A stretch of 64,000 nt of DNA from Thermomonospora catenispora (lineage in GTDB: Bacteria > Actinomycetota > Actinomycetes > Streptosporangiales > Streptosporangiaceae): assembly GCF_006363815.1 (NCBI RefSeq), contig NZ_RRYT01000015.1, forward strand, positions 68,275-132,274. The letters are read 5' to 3'. Position numbers and translations under genes: made by a program. Positions 31,326-38,809 of the stretch are shown here, piece by piece. The notes under the pieces are model-generated. The model worked only from the letters and a program-made list of their open reading frames with translations, was not told where the DNA came from and searched no databases. Positions within the stretch are counted from its first letter, which is position 1, and every line of letters begins with the position of its first letter.

Positions 31326-32093
31326 GTGCGCACCTTGGTCCTGTGGGACATCGACCGCACCCTGCTCAGCATCGACGGCCTGACCGCCGAGGTCTACGCC
31401 GCCGCGTACCGCCGGGTCATCGGCCGGGAGCTGCAGGCGTTCCCCGCCCTGGCGGGCAAGACCGAACGCGCCATCATCATCGAGACGCTGCGGCTCAACC
31501 GGGTCGCCCCCACCGAGGAACTGGTGGGCGCGCTCGCCGACGCCGTGGCCGAACGGTACGCCTCCCGGAGTCGGGAGATCCCCGCCCGGGGACGGGCGCT
31601 GCCCGGCGCGCACGCCGCGGTACGGGCCCTGGCCGCCGAACCACGGGTGATCCAGTCGGTGCTGACGGGGAACATGCGGCCGATCGCTGAGTGGAAACTG
31701 GCCGCCTTCGGCTTCGACGAGCACCTGGACCTGCGGGTCGGCGCCTACGGCATGGACGGCCGCGCCCGCCCGCCCCTGGTCGATCTCGCCCGCCGGCGCA
31801 CCGCCGCCGTCTACGGGGAGACGGTCGACGCCGACCACACCGTGCTGATCGGGGACACGCCCCTGGACGTGGAGGCCGGTCGGCTCGGCGGCGCCCGCGT
31901 GATCGCCGTGGCCACCGGTGTCAGCGACGAGGCCGCGCTGCGCGCCGCCGGGGCGGATCTGGTGCTGGCCGATCTCACCGACACCGCCGCCGTCGTGGAG
32001 GCGGTCCTGGCGGCGGACGGCCCGAGACCGGCCGGACGGCGCGATGCGCCGGCTCTCGCCGACAACGCCGGACCCCCGATGCGTGAAGCGTGA
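31326..32093 (+). CDS. HAD-family hydrolase
   Basis: A 255-residue haloacid-dehalogenase-fold protein. Motif I is LWDIDRTLL (nucleophile Asp8), motif II SVLTGN, and motif IV LIGDTPLDVEAG, with a helical cap between. It resembles phosphoglycolate-phosphatase-like enzymes; the substrate is unknown. GTG 31326 lies 7 bases after TATCAT, a likely leaderless start. Confidence 0.86.
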   Translation: MRTLVLWDIDRTLLSIDGLTAEVYAAAYRRVIGRELQAFPALAGKTERAIIIETLRLNRVAPTEELVGALADAVAERYASRSREIPARGRALPGAHAAVRALAAEPRVIQSVLTGNMRPIAEWKLAAFGFDEHLDLRVGAYGMDGRARPPLVDLARRRTAAVYGETVDADHTVLIGDTPLDVEAGRLGGARVIAVATGVSDEAALRAAGADLVLADLTDTAAVVEAVLAADGPRPAGRRDAPALADNAGPPMREA

Positions 32094-32371
32094 CCGCCGC
32101 CGCCCGGCCTCGGCGCGGGCTTCGGGCGATGCGTTCCACCTCACGCGGCCGCGCCGTTCCGTTCGAGGCGGCCGCTCCGCACCGGCCTTCCCCCGGCTTC
32201 CTCCCGCCGTGCAAAGCACCCCGGCATGCGCCGGTCCGTCGATCATCGTCGCCCAGAGGACCGTACGGCGCACGGTGAGGGCCACGAGCATCGACCCGAG
32301 CGTCGAAAGGCCCGGGGGCGTGGGCCGTCCGCCCCGCGGCCGCCTGCCCTGGAACCTTGAAAGGACTCATC

Positions 32372-33094
32372 ATGGGTTACGACATGTGGTACGAGGTCCG
32401 GTTCAGCGGCGAGAAGGAGGCCGTCGCCGACGCACTGGCCTCGCTCCAGGCCGCGCTCCGCGAGCGGGACGCGTTGCGCCGCCACGAGGCGGAGCGGCTG
32501 CGCGCCGGACGGCCCGACCCGCCCTCCGGCGGCGCCCATGGGGGCCGCACCGAGCGGTACCGCGCCGCGCAGGAGAAGGTGGACGCCGCCTACGCCGCCT
32601 TGCGCGAGGCCGAACGCTCCCACTTCCGATTGAACGTGCGGGGCATGGAGAGGTACCGGAAGGCGATGGCGGCGCTCGGCATGGCCTTCGAGAGCGACCC
32701 GCCGGACTGGCCCGGTCCCGAGGAGTTCGGTCTGACCCGCGAACAGGTGCAGGCCGCCGGGAGTCCCGGGGACCATCCGGGCCTCGGCCTGACCGAGGAG
32801 CAGAAGGCCAGGGCCGCCGAGCATCGCGCGGCCGTCGAGCGGGTCCTGGCCTGGCACGGGGAGACCGACGCCCCCGGCATCCCCTTGCACAAGTTCTCCA
32901 GCAACGACGGCTGGCTGGTGCTGCCCGACGAATGCCGGGCCGCGGTCAAAGCCTGGGAGGAATACGTCGCCGACAAGGGCGAAGAGACCGCCATGACCTT
33001 CGTCGCCGAACACACAGGCGACCCGGACCACTGGCTGGCCTGGATCGACTACCTGCGCGTCGCGGTCGAGCGCGGGGGATTCCGGGTCTGGTGA
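32372..33094 (+). CDS. Uncharacterised charged helical protein, paralog A
   Basis: A 240-residue cytoplasmic protein I do not recognise. It starts MGYDMWYEVRF, has a long charged helical region (~15-85), then FRLNVRGMERYRKAMAALGMAF, and a C-terminal part with HKFSSNDGWLVLPDECRAA and HWLAWIDYLR. AAAGGA precedes ATG 32372. A paralog lies at 36911 in the same orientation; the last ~190 bp are almost identical between the two while the first half is clearly diverged, which points to gene conversion or strong constraint at the 3' end. Function unknown. Confidence 0.8.
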   Translation: MGYDMWYEVRFSGEKEAVADALASLQAALRERDALRRHEAERLRAGRPDPPSGGAHGGRTERYRAAQEKVDAAYAALREAERSHFRLNVRGMERYRKAMAALGMAFESDPPDWPGPEEFGLTREQVQAAGSPGDHPGLGLTEEQKARAAEHRAAVERVLAWHGETDAPGIPLHKFSSNDGWLVLPDECRAAVKAWEEYVADKGEETAMTFVAEHTGDPDHWLAWIDYLRVAVERGGFRVW

Positions 33095-33988
33095 CGGACG
33101 ACGGGCGGCTCATGCCCCGCGGTGAAGGGCCCGGGCCGGGGACGGTCGAGCCGCGGCACGCTCGTCTCGCCCGGCCGTCCGGTCACCGCCCTTCATCGTC
33201 GCGGTCTCCTCCGGCCGTCCGCGGCACGGTGTCCGCTTGCACGGTCGGCCCCCAGGCGCCGTCTCTGCGCCGCCGCCCCGACCGGCTCCCGTCGTGCCGC
33301 CTTCACCGGCTCGGCCGCCCACCGCCGGTGGCGTTCGCCCACCCCTTCGGGGACGGTGGTCCACGGCTCGTGCACGCTGATGAGCGCCTACGGTCACCAC
33401 GCCCAGCGCCATGGGGCCGGGCGCGGCGGCCCCGGCGACGTGCAAGGGGGTTCCGGACTGCTCAGAGCCGCCGCGTGGGTTCAGCATCCCACCACGGGCG
33501 ACGGGCATGTCTCTCGCCCCCCGGCCAAGGCGGGCCGCTGCCGGAGGCACCGGGCCGCCTCCTCCGCCCCGGTGGCCGCGCCCACCCGGAACGGGGCGCC
33601 GGTCCGGCAGACCGCGTAGGCGGTCGATTGGGCATGGCCCACCCGCGGCGCCGGACGGATCGACCCGGCCCTGCCGGCGGTGCAGCTCGTCGCCGAAGGG
33701 CACACCCGGATCGGCCGAGTCGTGGGCGGCCCGCTGCACGGCGTGGGAGTCCGCCGACTCCCAGGCGGTGGCCGCCTTCGCCGCGGCGAACGCACGGTTG
33801 TGGCGCCGGCATGCCGAGCGCGCCCCTGCAGCGTCCTGGGTCAAGGCGATGTCCGCGGCGGCCCGGATGTGGGCGGAGCATCGCAGCCGCCTGACCGGCG
33901 CGCCACGGACCTGACCTGACTCAACCATCGACACCGTTCGCGAGCATCCGACTACTGTCAGCACTGGTGTTCGGTGAGGAGGAACGCG
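33095..33988. other. Intergenic region with a possible gene remnant
   Basis: About 890 bases without a convincing gene. A frame ending at 33914 reads AWESADSQAVAAFAAANARL and continues WRRHAERAPAASWVKAMSA, which looks protein-like over ~60 residues but has no intact upstream part. This may be the tail of a decayed gene. A promoter-like segment (GACACCGTTCGCG, then CTACTGTC) lies around 33930-33960 before the next start. Confidence 0.4.
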
Positions 33989-34315
33989 ATGGGCAAGCAC
34001 GACAACACCGGCGACCGGCACCGCCCCGACAGGCCGATCCCTCCGGAGCGGGACGATGAAGATCTTCCGGCCGCCCGTCCGCCCCGGAGAGTGGCCGGCG
34101 CAGGTACCGATCACCCCAGACGGCCTGTGCTCGTGGGCGTCGATCTGCTTCCCCCGCAGGCAGATCGGCGAGGCGGCCGCCCTGCTCACGACTCAGTGAC
34201 CGCTGGAGGACATGCCATCAACCTTTATTGGAGTCTTGCAGCGACGCAGCCGCTCCTTGCGGGCCTCAGGGTTCATGGTAGCCGCATGGTGGCCGTGCCC
34301 AGCCGGTGGCCTTAG
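33989..34315 (+). CDS. Small hypothetical protein (doubtful)
   Basis: ATG 33989 has a strong GAGGAGG site and a promoter-like segment upstream. It starts a 108-residue frame beginning MGKHDNTGDRHRPDRPIPPE. The first ~25 residues look plausible; the rest is Arg/Gly/Pro-rich and may be read-through after a frameshift, because the more protein-like sequence lies in the overlapping frame at 34056. I cannot tell which reading is used. Confidence 0.3.
   Translation: MGKHDNTGDRHRPDRPIPPERDDEDLPAARPPRRVAGAGTDHPRRPVLVGVDLLPPQADRRGGRPAHDSVTAGGHAINLYWSLAATQPLLAGLRVHGSRMVAVPSRWP
34056..34199 (+). CDS. Small hypothetical protein, 47 residues
   Basis: A short frame beginning MKIFRPPVRPGEWPAQVPIT and containing CSWASICFPRRQ, ending LLTTQ at a TGA. 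Its Cys/Trp/Phe content is far more protein-like than the overlapping frame at 33989. GGAG lies just upstream. It may be a separate small gene translationally coupled to the 33989 start, or the second half of a frameshifted gene. Function unknown. Confidence 0.42.
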   Translation: MKIFRPPVRPGEWPAQVPITPDGLCSWASICFPRRQIGEAAALLTTQ

Positions 34316-34436
34316 CCAGGTCCACCCGCAGCACGCCTCGGACGGCTATGGCGCGCAGTCGGAAATCCCGCTCCTCCCTGAGCACACGCTGCTTCTCCCC
34401 GTACTCCTGTTGGACGGCCGCGGCCTTTCGATTCAC
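34193..34436 (-). pseudogene. Frameshifted small DNA-binding protein
   Basis: From GTG 34436 the minus strand reads VNRKAAAVQQEYGEKQRVLR and continues EERDFRLRAIAVRGVLRVDL with AKATGW, resembling small actinobacterial HTH proteins with an N-terminal coiled helix and C-terminal recognition helix. The frame is lost at about 34285-34300 and stops at 34266. A neighbouring frame resumes NPEARKERLRRCKTP, as expected for the tail, and ends at 34193. One indel therefore breaks the gene. Confidence 0.45.
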
Positions 34437-34498
34437 GGAACGTCGGTCGTCGGTTTGGCATCTAACGCTCAAAGCAGTGCTCATCGCAGGAGGCGTAG

Positions 34499-35737
34499 GT
34501 GAACGAACAGGCGCCCCGCAGCCCACGGTGGGTGTGGATTGCACTGGTGCTGCTGGCCATCGTGATGCTCGCGGCTGTGGGATGGGTGCTGGGCCCCGGT
34601 ATCGAATGGTGGATGCGCACCGTTGACGACGTCCAGGTCAGCGACGGGATCTCCACGAACGAGAAAGAGGTACTGGAGGCCAAGGACAAGGCACGAGGCC
34701 GGATCATCGCCTACGGCTCCGGCTTGCTGGCTGTGGGAGCGCTGGTCTTCACCGCGGTCAATGCCGCCGCCGCACGTCGCACCGCCAACGCCGCTCAAGC
34801 CAACGTGCAGGCAGCTCAGCGCACCGCCGAAGCGGCCCTACGCAGCGTGGAGATCACCGAACGCGGCCAGCAGCGCACCCACGAACTCACCGAGCAGGGC
34901 CTGGTGACCGGCCGTTATACCACCGCCATCGAGCAGCTCGGCTCCGACAAGATCGACATCCGCCTCGGCGGCATCTACGCCCTGGAACGCATCGCCCGCG
35001 ATTCGGCTCGCGATCACCCCACCGTCATGGCCGTGCTGGCTACGTTCGTCCGCGAGCACTCCCACGACCCCGACGCCCACACCGCCCCCAGCCGATCACC
35101 GGGTCGGCCCGAGGAGAACACTGGCGGTACCAGCTCTTCCCCACCAGCGCGAACCCGGTTCCGTCCCGACCTGCAGGCCGCCCTCACCGTCATCGGACGC
35201 CGCAACTCCGATAAAGACACCGATCGTATCGACCTATGCGGCGCAGACTTGACTGGCGCGAACCTGGTGGACGCGGACCTGAACGGGGTTAATCTGAATG
35301 GCGCGTTCTTGAACGGCGCACACCTAAACGGCGCACACCTAAACGGCGCACACCTAAACGGCGCACACCTAAACGGCGCACACCTAAACGGCGCACACCT
35401 AAACGGCGCACACCTAAACGGCGCACACCTGAGCGGCGCACATCTGGTCCGCGCGAACCTAAACGGCGCACACTTGAGCGAAGTGGATCTGACCTGCGCG
35501 AACCTAACCCGTGCGAACTTGAACGGCGCGAATCTAATTGGCGCACACCTGAACGATGCGAATCTGATCCGCGCGAACCTAAGCGGCGCGTTCCTGAACA
35601 GCGCGAACCTTCGAGAGGTTCGTGGGTTGTCGGCAGAGGAGATCCGAGAAGCTGCCTCCGTCATGGAGAGCACTGTGTTCCCTGGTACCGAGACGCCCGC
35701 CCCGCCTTCGCCACGAACAGCTACAGAAAACACCTAA
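34499..35737 (+). CDS. Membrane-anchored pentapeptide-repeat protein
   Basis: A 412-residue protein with two transmembrane helices (~12-34 and ~69-90), a helical Ala-rich linker (~92-125) and RYTTAIEQLGSDKIDIRLGGIYALERIARDS (~137-167), a motif common to actinobacterial pentapeptide proteins. About 26 pentapeptide repeats follow (~242-375, A(D/N/H)LxG pattern), forming a right-handed beta-helix. The repeat core includes eight consecutive LNGAH units. GTG 34499 follows AGGAGG. The domain order suggests a membrane-tethered scaffold; a role in gyrase protection (as in MfpA/Qnr) is not supported by the anchor. Codon use is less GC-rich than neighbours, consistent with transfer. Confidence 0.88.
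   Translation: MNEQAPRSPRWVWIALVLLAIVMLAAVGWVLGPGIEWWMRTVDDVQVSDGISTNEKEVLEAKDKARGRIIAYGSGLLAVGALVFTAVNAAAARRTANAAQANVQAAQRTAEAALRSVEITERGQQRTHELTEQGLVTGRYTTAIEQLGSDKIDIRLGGIYALERIARDSARDHPTVMAVLATFVREHSHDPDAHTAPSRSPGRPEENTGGTSSSPPARTRFRPDLQAALTVIGRRNSDKDTDRIDLCGADLTGANLVDADLNGVNLNGAFLNGAHLNGAHLNGAHLNGAHLNGAHLNGAHLNGAHLNGAHLSGAHLVRANLNGAHLSEVDLTCANLTRANLNGANLIGAHLNDANLIRANLSGAFLNSANLREVRGLSAEEIREAASVMESTVFPGTETPAPPSPRTATENT
35309..35428 (+). repeat. 15-bp tandem repeat inside the pentapeptide gene
   Basis: Eight 15-bp units encode LNGAH; units two to eight (35324-35428) are identical copies of CTAAACGGCGCACAC. The identity extends to synonymous positions, so this is recent tandem expansion. 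The unit is a multiple of three, so copy-number change keeps the frame. Confidence 0.93.
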
Positions 35738-35814
35738 GGGCTGAGGGGGCACAACGGCGGCCGCCCCGCTCGCAGCCCGCTGTCCTGGAAAGCTACGCCT
35801 CTTTCCCAGCTTCT

Positions 35815-36205
35815 TGACCAACGCCACCGCCCGGAGCGGATCACCGCGGCGCTGCGACGAACCTACGGACCCAACGCCCCCACACGAGTGGAACGGCGGG
35901 CGACCCGGCATGGGGGGCCTGCGGTGGTGCAACCTCACCCGCACCACCCCCTACCTGCTGGACTGGGAGTTCTGAGGGCTCGCCCCCGCCGGCACCGATG
36001 CCGCCACGCTGTATTGCACCAGTCTCCTCGTCCTCGCGTCGCCAAGGAGGTCCATCGGCGGTTCCGTCACGTGCTGGACAGCCCTGACGGACGGGTAGAG
36101 CAACTGTGCGTGTGCATCCAGCTCACCCGGCACCCGGACTGCGGCCCATTGCAGGAGCCGCTGCCCGGCTGGCGCACCGGCTCCTCACCCAGGGGCAGAC
36201 AGCCG
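35815..36205 (+). pseudogene. Decayed phosphotransferase (APH-fold) gene
   Basis: Three frames in succession give one recognisable protein: RPERITAALRRTYGPNAP, then after the G run at 35912-35917 WCNLTRTTPYLLDWE, then after a TGA at 35973-35975 GLAPAGTDAATLYCTSLLV, then after a shift near 36030-36034 RVAKEVHRRFRHVLDSPDGR. This is the catalytic and C-terminal part of an actinobacterial aminoglycoside-phosphotransferase-like kinase (expected HGDLxWxNLT and LLDWEGWG). One extra G, one nonsense change (expected TGG) and one lost C break it; the N-terminal lobe is absent. Confidence 0.68.
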
Positions 36206-36910
36206 GCCCCTGACGGCCGGCTCAACGGCCGACCTCGACCGAAGCGGGAAGCGGCTCGGGCCGTCCGTCAGGCCCCGGCCCCGGGCCCTTGTGCCCGCCT
36301 TCGAGCGGGCCCGGCACCACTGGATCGGCCCGATGCCGTGGTCCCCGCTTGAGCGGTGCGAGGAGGACCGGAGGGCGTGGCCACGGATCCGGACGGCCTC
36401 CGGCCGGTCGACGGCGTGCCGAGCGGCTCCCGGCGATCACGGCCCTCCCGCCGAAGAATCCAGGCAGGTGTCGGGGCCTCACCCAGCTCCTCGTCTCTCT
36501 TCCGGAACTCGGCCGCGGGGGCGGTGCCGACGCCCCACGCGCGGCCCCGTCGGGGGTATCGACGGCGGTGAAGGCCAGGCCGGCCTCGGAGGACCCGGCC
36601 GGGCCGGCCGGTGCCCGCGCCGGTCCCGCGTTCCCGGCGGGAAAGCGTCCGGCACCCGCCTGCGAAGCGCGCGGTGCTCCCGCGCTCTCTCCAAGCGGCT
36701 CCGCAACCCGGGGGGTGAGCCGGAGACGCTGCGGGCATGCGCCGAACGGGCGGGCTCGACCGCCGGCGCACACGTCCGGCCGCCGGCGCCGCCCCGGGAG
36801 GGGCGGCGCGCGTGAGGGCCGCGGGCACGGGCAGGCGGACGGTCGTCGCCCCGCCCGCGGCCGTTCGATCCCTGGAACACTGGGGCCCCCGGAACACGGA
36901 AAGGTCCGCT
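36206..36910. other. Intergenic region before paralog B
   Basis: About 700 bases of very GC-rich sequence. Open frames cross it on both strands, but none resembles a protein. The last ~40 bases (CCCTGGAAC, GGAAAGGTCCG) resemble the region before paralog A, so the duplication includes the leader. Confidence 0.45.
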
Positions 36911-37636
36911 GTGGGTTACGACTTGCACTACGAGATCCGCCCTCCGGGCGAGGCCGAGGTCGTCGCCGAAGCGGAGGCGCGGCTCAAGGCCGCGCTCCGG
37001 GAACGGGACGCGCTGCCTCCGGAGGAGGCGGGTCGGCTGCGTCCCGACCACCCCGACCCGATCTCCCACGACGCCTACGAGGGCCGCACCGCGCGGTACC
37101 GCGCCGCCCAGGACAGGGTGAACGCCGCCCTCGCCGCCCTGTACGAGACCGAGCGCTCGTACTTCCGCCTGAACGTGTCGGGCATGGCCGGCTATCGGGA
37201 GGTGATGGCCGCGCTCGGCATGGCCTTCGAGGACGACCCGCGCCCCGACCCGCCCCGCCCCGAGGAGTTCGGCCTCACCCATGAGCAGGTGTGGGCCTTC
37301 GAGGATCCGGAGGATTTTCCGGACGTCGCTTTCACCGAGGAGCAGAAGGCCAAGGCCGCCGAGCACCGCGCGGCCGTCGAGCGGGTCCTGGCCTGGCACG
37401 GCAGGACCGACATCCCCGGCATCCCCTTGCACAAGTTCTCCAGCAACAGCGGGTGGCTGGTGCTGCCCGACGAATGCCGGGCCGCGGTCAAAGCCTGGGA
37501 GGAATACGTCGCCGACAAGGGCGAAGAGACCGCCATGACCTTCATCGCCGAACACACAGGCGACCCGGACCACTGGCTGGCCTGGATCGACTACCTGCGC
37601 GGTGCGGCCGAGTACGGCGGGTTCCGCGTCTGGTGA
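36911..37636 (+). CDS. Uncharacterised charged helical protein, paralog B
   Basis: A 241-residue protein starting (V)GYDLHYEIRPPGEAEV at a GTG, with GGAAAGG upstream. It matches paralog A (32372) along its length: a charged helical first half, FRLNVSGMAGYREVMAALGMAF, and an almost identical C-terminus (HKFSSNSGWLVLPDECRAA to FRVW). The family is unknown to me. The two copies in direct orientation bracket the low-GC island, which contains broken genes, as expected for a recombination-prone region. Confidence 0.8.
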   Translation: MGYDLHYEIRPPGEAEVVAEAEARLKAALRERDALPPEEAGRLRPDHPDPISHDAYEGRTARYRAAQDRVNAALAALYETERSYFRLNVSGMAGYREVMAALGMAFEDDPRPDPPRPEEFGLTHEQVWAFEDPEDFPDVAFTEEQKAKAAEHRAAVERVLAWHGRTDIPGIPLHKFSSNSGWLVLPDECRAAVKAWEEYVADKGEETAMTFIAEHTGDPDHWLAWIDYLRGAAEYGGFRVW

Positions 37637-38041
37637 CGAGCGGCGCGGCCGGGCGTCCACGCCGGTCGCTCCTCGACAAGGCGCCTGCGCCGAGTCGGCT
37701 TTTGCGGGCCCGTGATCCCGGTGGCTCGTCCGCTGCGGCCGCGTTCGGCGTCTTCCCCGTCGCCCGTCGACCGGTGATCGGCGGGAGGTCCGCTTCTCCC
37801 GTGTCGTGCCCGATACCGGGAGCCTTCGCGGCGCCTGTCCACCGCCTGCGGGCGCGGACCGTTCGCCGGAGAGTTCGGTGCGAACCGGCGCGCAGGGTCG
37901 GCCCTTCCCGGAGGGGCCGAGAGCTCATCGGCGCGTCGCCCCGGGAAACGTCACCGCTCCCCACTACTCTCATCACACCACATCTAGTGGCATGATCTTG
38001 AAAGTCCCCCACAAGTTGTGGAACCAGTCATGGAGGTGGAT
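37637..38041. other. Intergenic region upstream of the TSCPD gene
   Basis: A 405-base region. The first 300 bases show nothing recognisable. The last ~70 contain the paired palindromes described separately and a possible -10 (CATGAT, 37991-37996). Confidence 0.5.
37975..38021 (+). promoter_or_regulatory. Pair of NrdR-like boxes, 31 bp apart
   Basis: Two 13-bp palindromes of form CCAC-N5-GTGG lie at 37978-37990 (CCACATCTAGTGG) and 38009-38021 (CCACAAGTTGTGG), exactly 31 bp start to start. NrdR boxes (consensus acaCwAtATaTwGtgt) occur in pairs with this three-turn spacing. The first box with its ACA flank matches 11-12 of 16 positions, the second fewer. They end 20 bases before the start of a TSCPD-domain gene, a domain of class II ribonucleotide reductase. 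Confidence 0.5.
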
Positions 38042-38578
38042 ATGGCTCACCCTGCCAGCCCCGCAGTGCACCGGCCCATGCCGCGTCGGCGGTCCGGCGT
38101 GACCACTGCGGTGACCATCGGCGGGGAGCGCTTCTACCTGACCGCCAACGGCCGCGAGGACGGCACGCTCGGTGAGGTGTCCATCCGGTGGGGCAAGCAG
38201 GGGCAGGTCCAGGCCGGTCTGCTGGAGGCCTACGCCATCGCCCTGACCGTGGGGCTGCAGCACGGCGTTCCGCTCGCCGAGTTCGTCCGTCAGGGCCTGG
38301 ATCTGTGCTTCGCGCCCAACGGCCGCACCGACGACCCCGACATCCCCCGCGTCCGCTCGGTCGTCGACTGGGTCGTCCGGCGGCTGGCCATCGACTGGCT
38401 GCCGTACCGGGAACGCGCCGCCCTGGGGATCCACACGCCGGAGGAGCAGGTGGACCGGGCCGCGGGGTGGCTCGCCGCCGAGGAGGCGCGGTTGTCCGCG
38501 GAGTCCGACGTTCCGCCGCCGGAGGCGTTCCTCGCCGACCTGGCCGTCGGCATCGGCGGCCCGGCCGCTCGCGGCTGA
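38042..38578 (+). CDS. TSCPD domain-containing protein
   Basis: A 178-residue protein. Residues ~25-125 match the TSCPD domain found at the C-terminus of B12-dependent (class II) ribonucleotide reductase NrdJ: FYLTANGREDGTLGEVSIRW, then the LQHGVPLAEFVRQ and DLCFAPNG segments. The cysteines of a redox-active NrdJ tail are not present. A short helical tail follows. It is a stand-alone relative of unknown function. ATG 38042 follows GGAGGTGG. Confidence 0.8.
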   Translation: MAHPASPAVHRPMPRRRSGVTTAVTIGGERFYLTANGREDGTLGEVSIRWGKQGQVQAGLLEAYAIALTVGLQHGVPLAEFVRQGLDLCFAPNGRTDDPDIPRVRSVVDWVVRRLAIDWLPYRERAALGIHTPEEQVDRAAGWLAAEEARLSAESDVPPPEAFLADLAVGIGGPAARG

Positions 38579-38584
38579 CCTCGT

Positions 38585-38613
38585 CCCGGCCGTCCCCCCT
38601 AGGGGCGGCCGGG
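38585..38613. terminator. Terminator hairpin after the TSCPD gene
   Basis: Arms CCCGGCCG/CGGCCGGG plus an inner CCCC/GGGG stem with a CCTA loop lie 7 bases after the stop codon. Confidence 0.7.
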
Positions 38614-38729
38614 CGCCCGGGCGGTGACGGAGCGGTCCGGAAAAGCCGTCGGCGCCCATCGGATGCGCGGCCGGCCGCGACCGCTCCGGAGCCGTGGTCT
38701 CACCCCCAGACGACCCCCGGAAACGACGG

Positions 38730-38772
38730 AACCGGCGTCCCCACCCCGTCCGTCGGGGGTGGGGCGCCGGTT
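38730..38772 (-). terminator. Terminator hairpin after the acyl-CoA dehydrogenase
   Basis: Arms AACCGGCG/CGCCGGTT and CCCCACCCC/GGGGTGGGG, separated by one bulged base, with an 8-base loop. It lies 37 bases past the acyl-CoA dehydrogenase stop on the minus strand. Confidence 0.72.
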
Positions 38773-38809
38773 CACCGCGCCTGGAGGTTCGAGTTGTCCC
38801 AGGTCAGGG

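Noticed and set aside
35309..35428. Possible CRISPR array
   Set aside because: Units are 15 bp and contiguous with no spacers, and they encode in-frame pentapeptides.
35014..35733. Minus-strand frame with repeated RCAPF units
   Set aside because: It is the mirror of the tandem DNA repeat in the pentapeptide gene; the plus strand has transmembrane helices and a good ribosome site.
36291..36815. Open frames on both strands between the pseudogene and paralog B
   Set aside because: Composition is typical of random high-GC frames and none has a ribosome site or recognisable domain.
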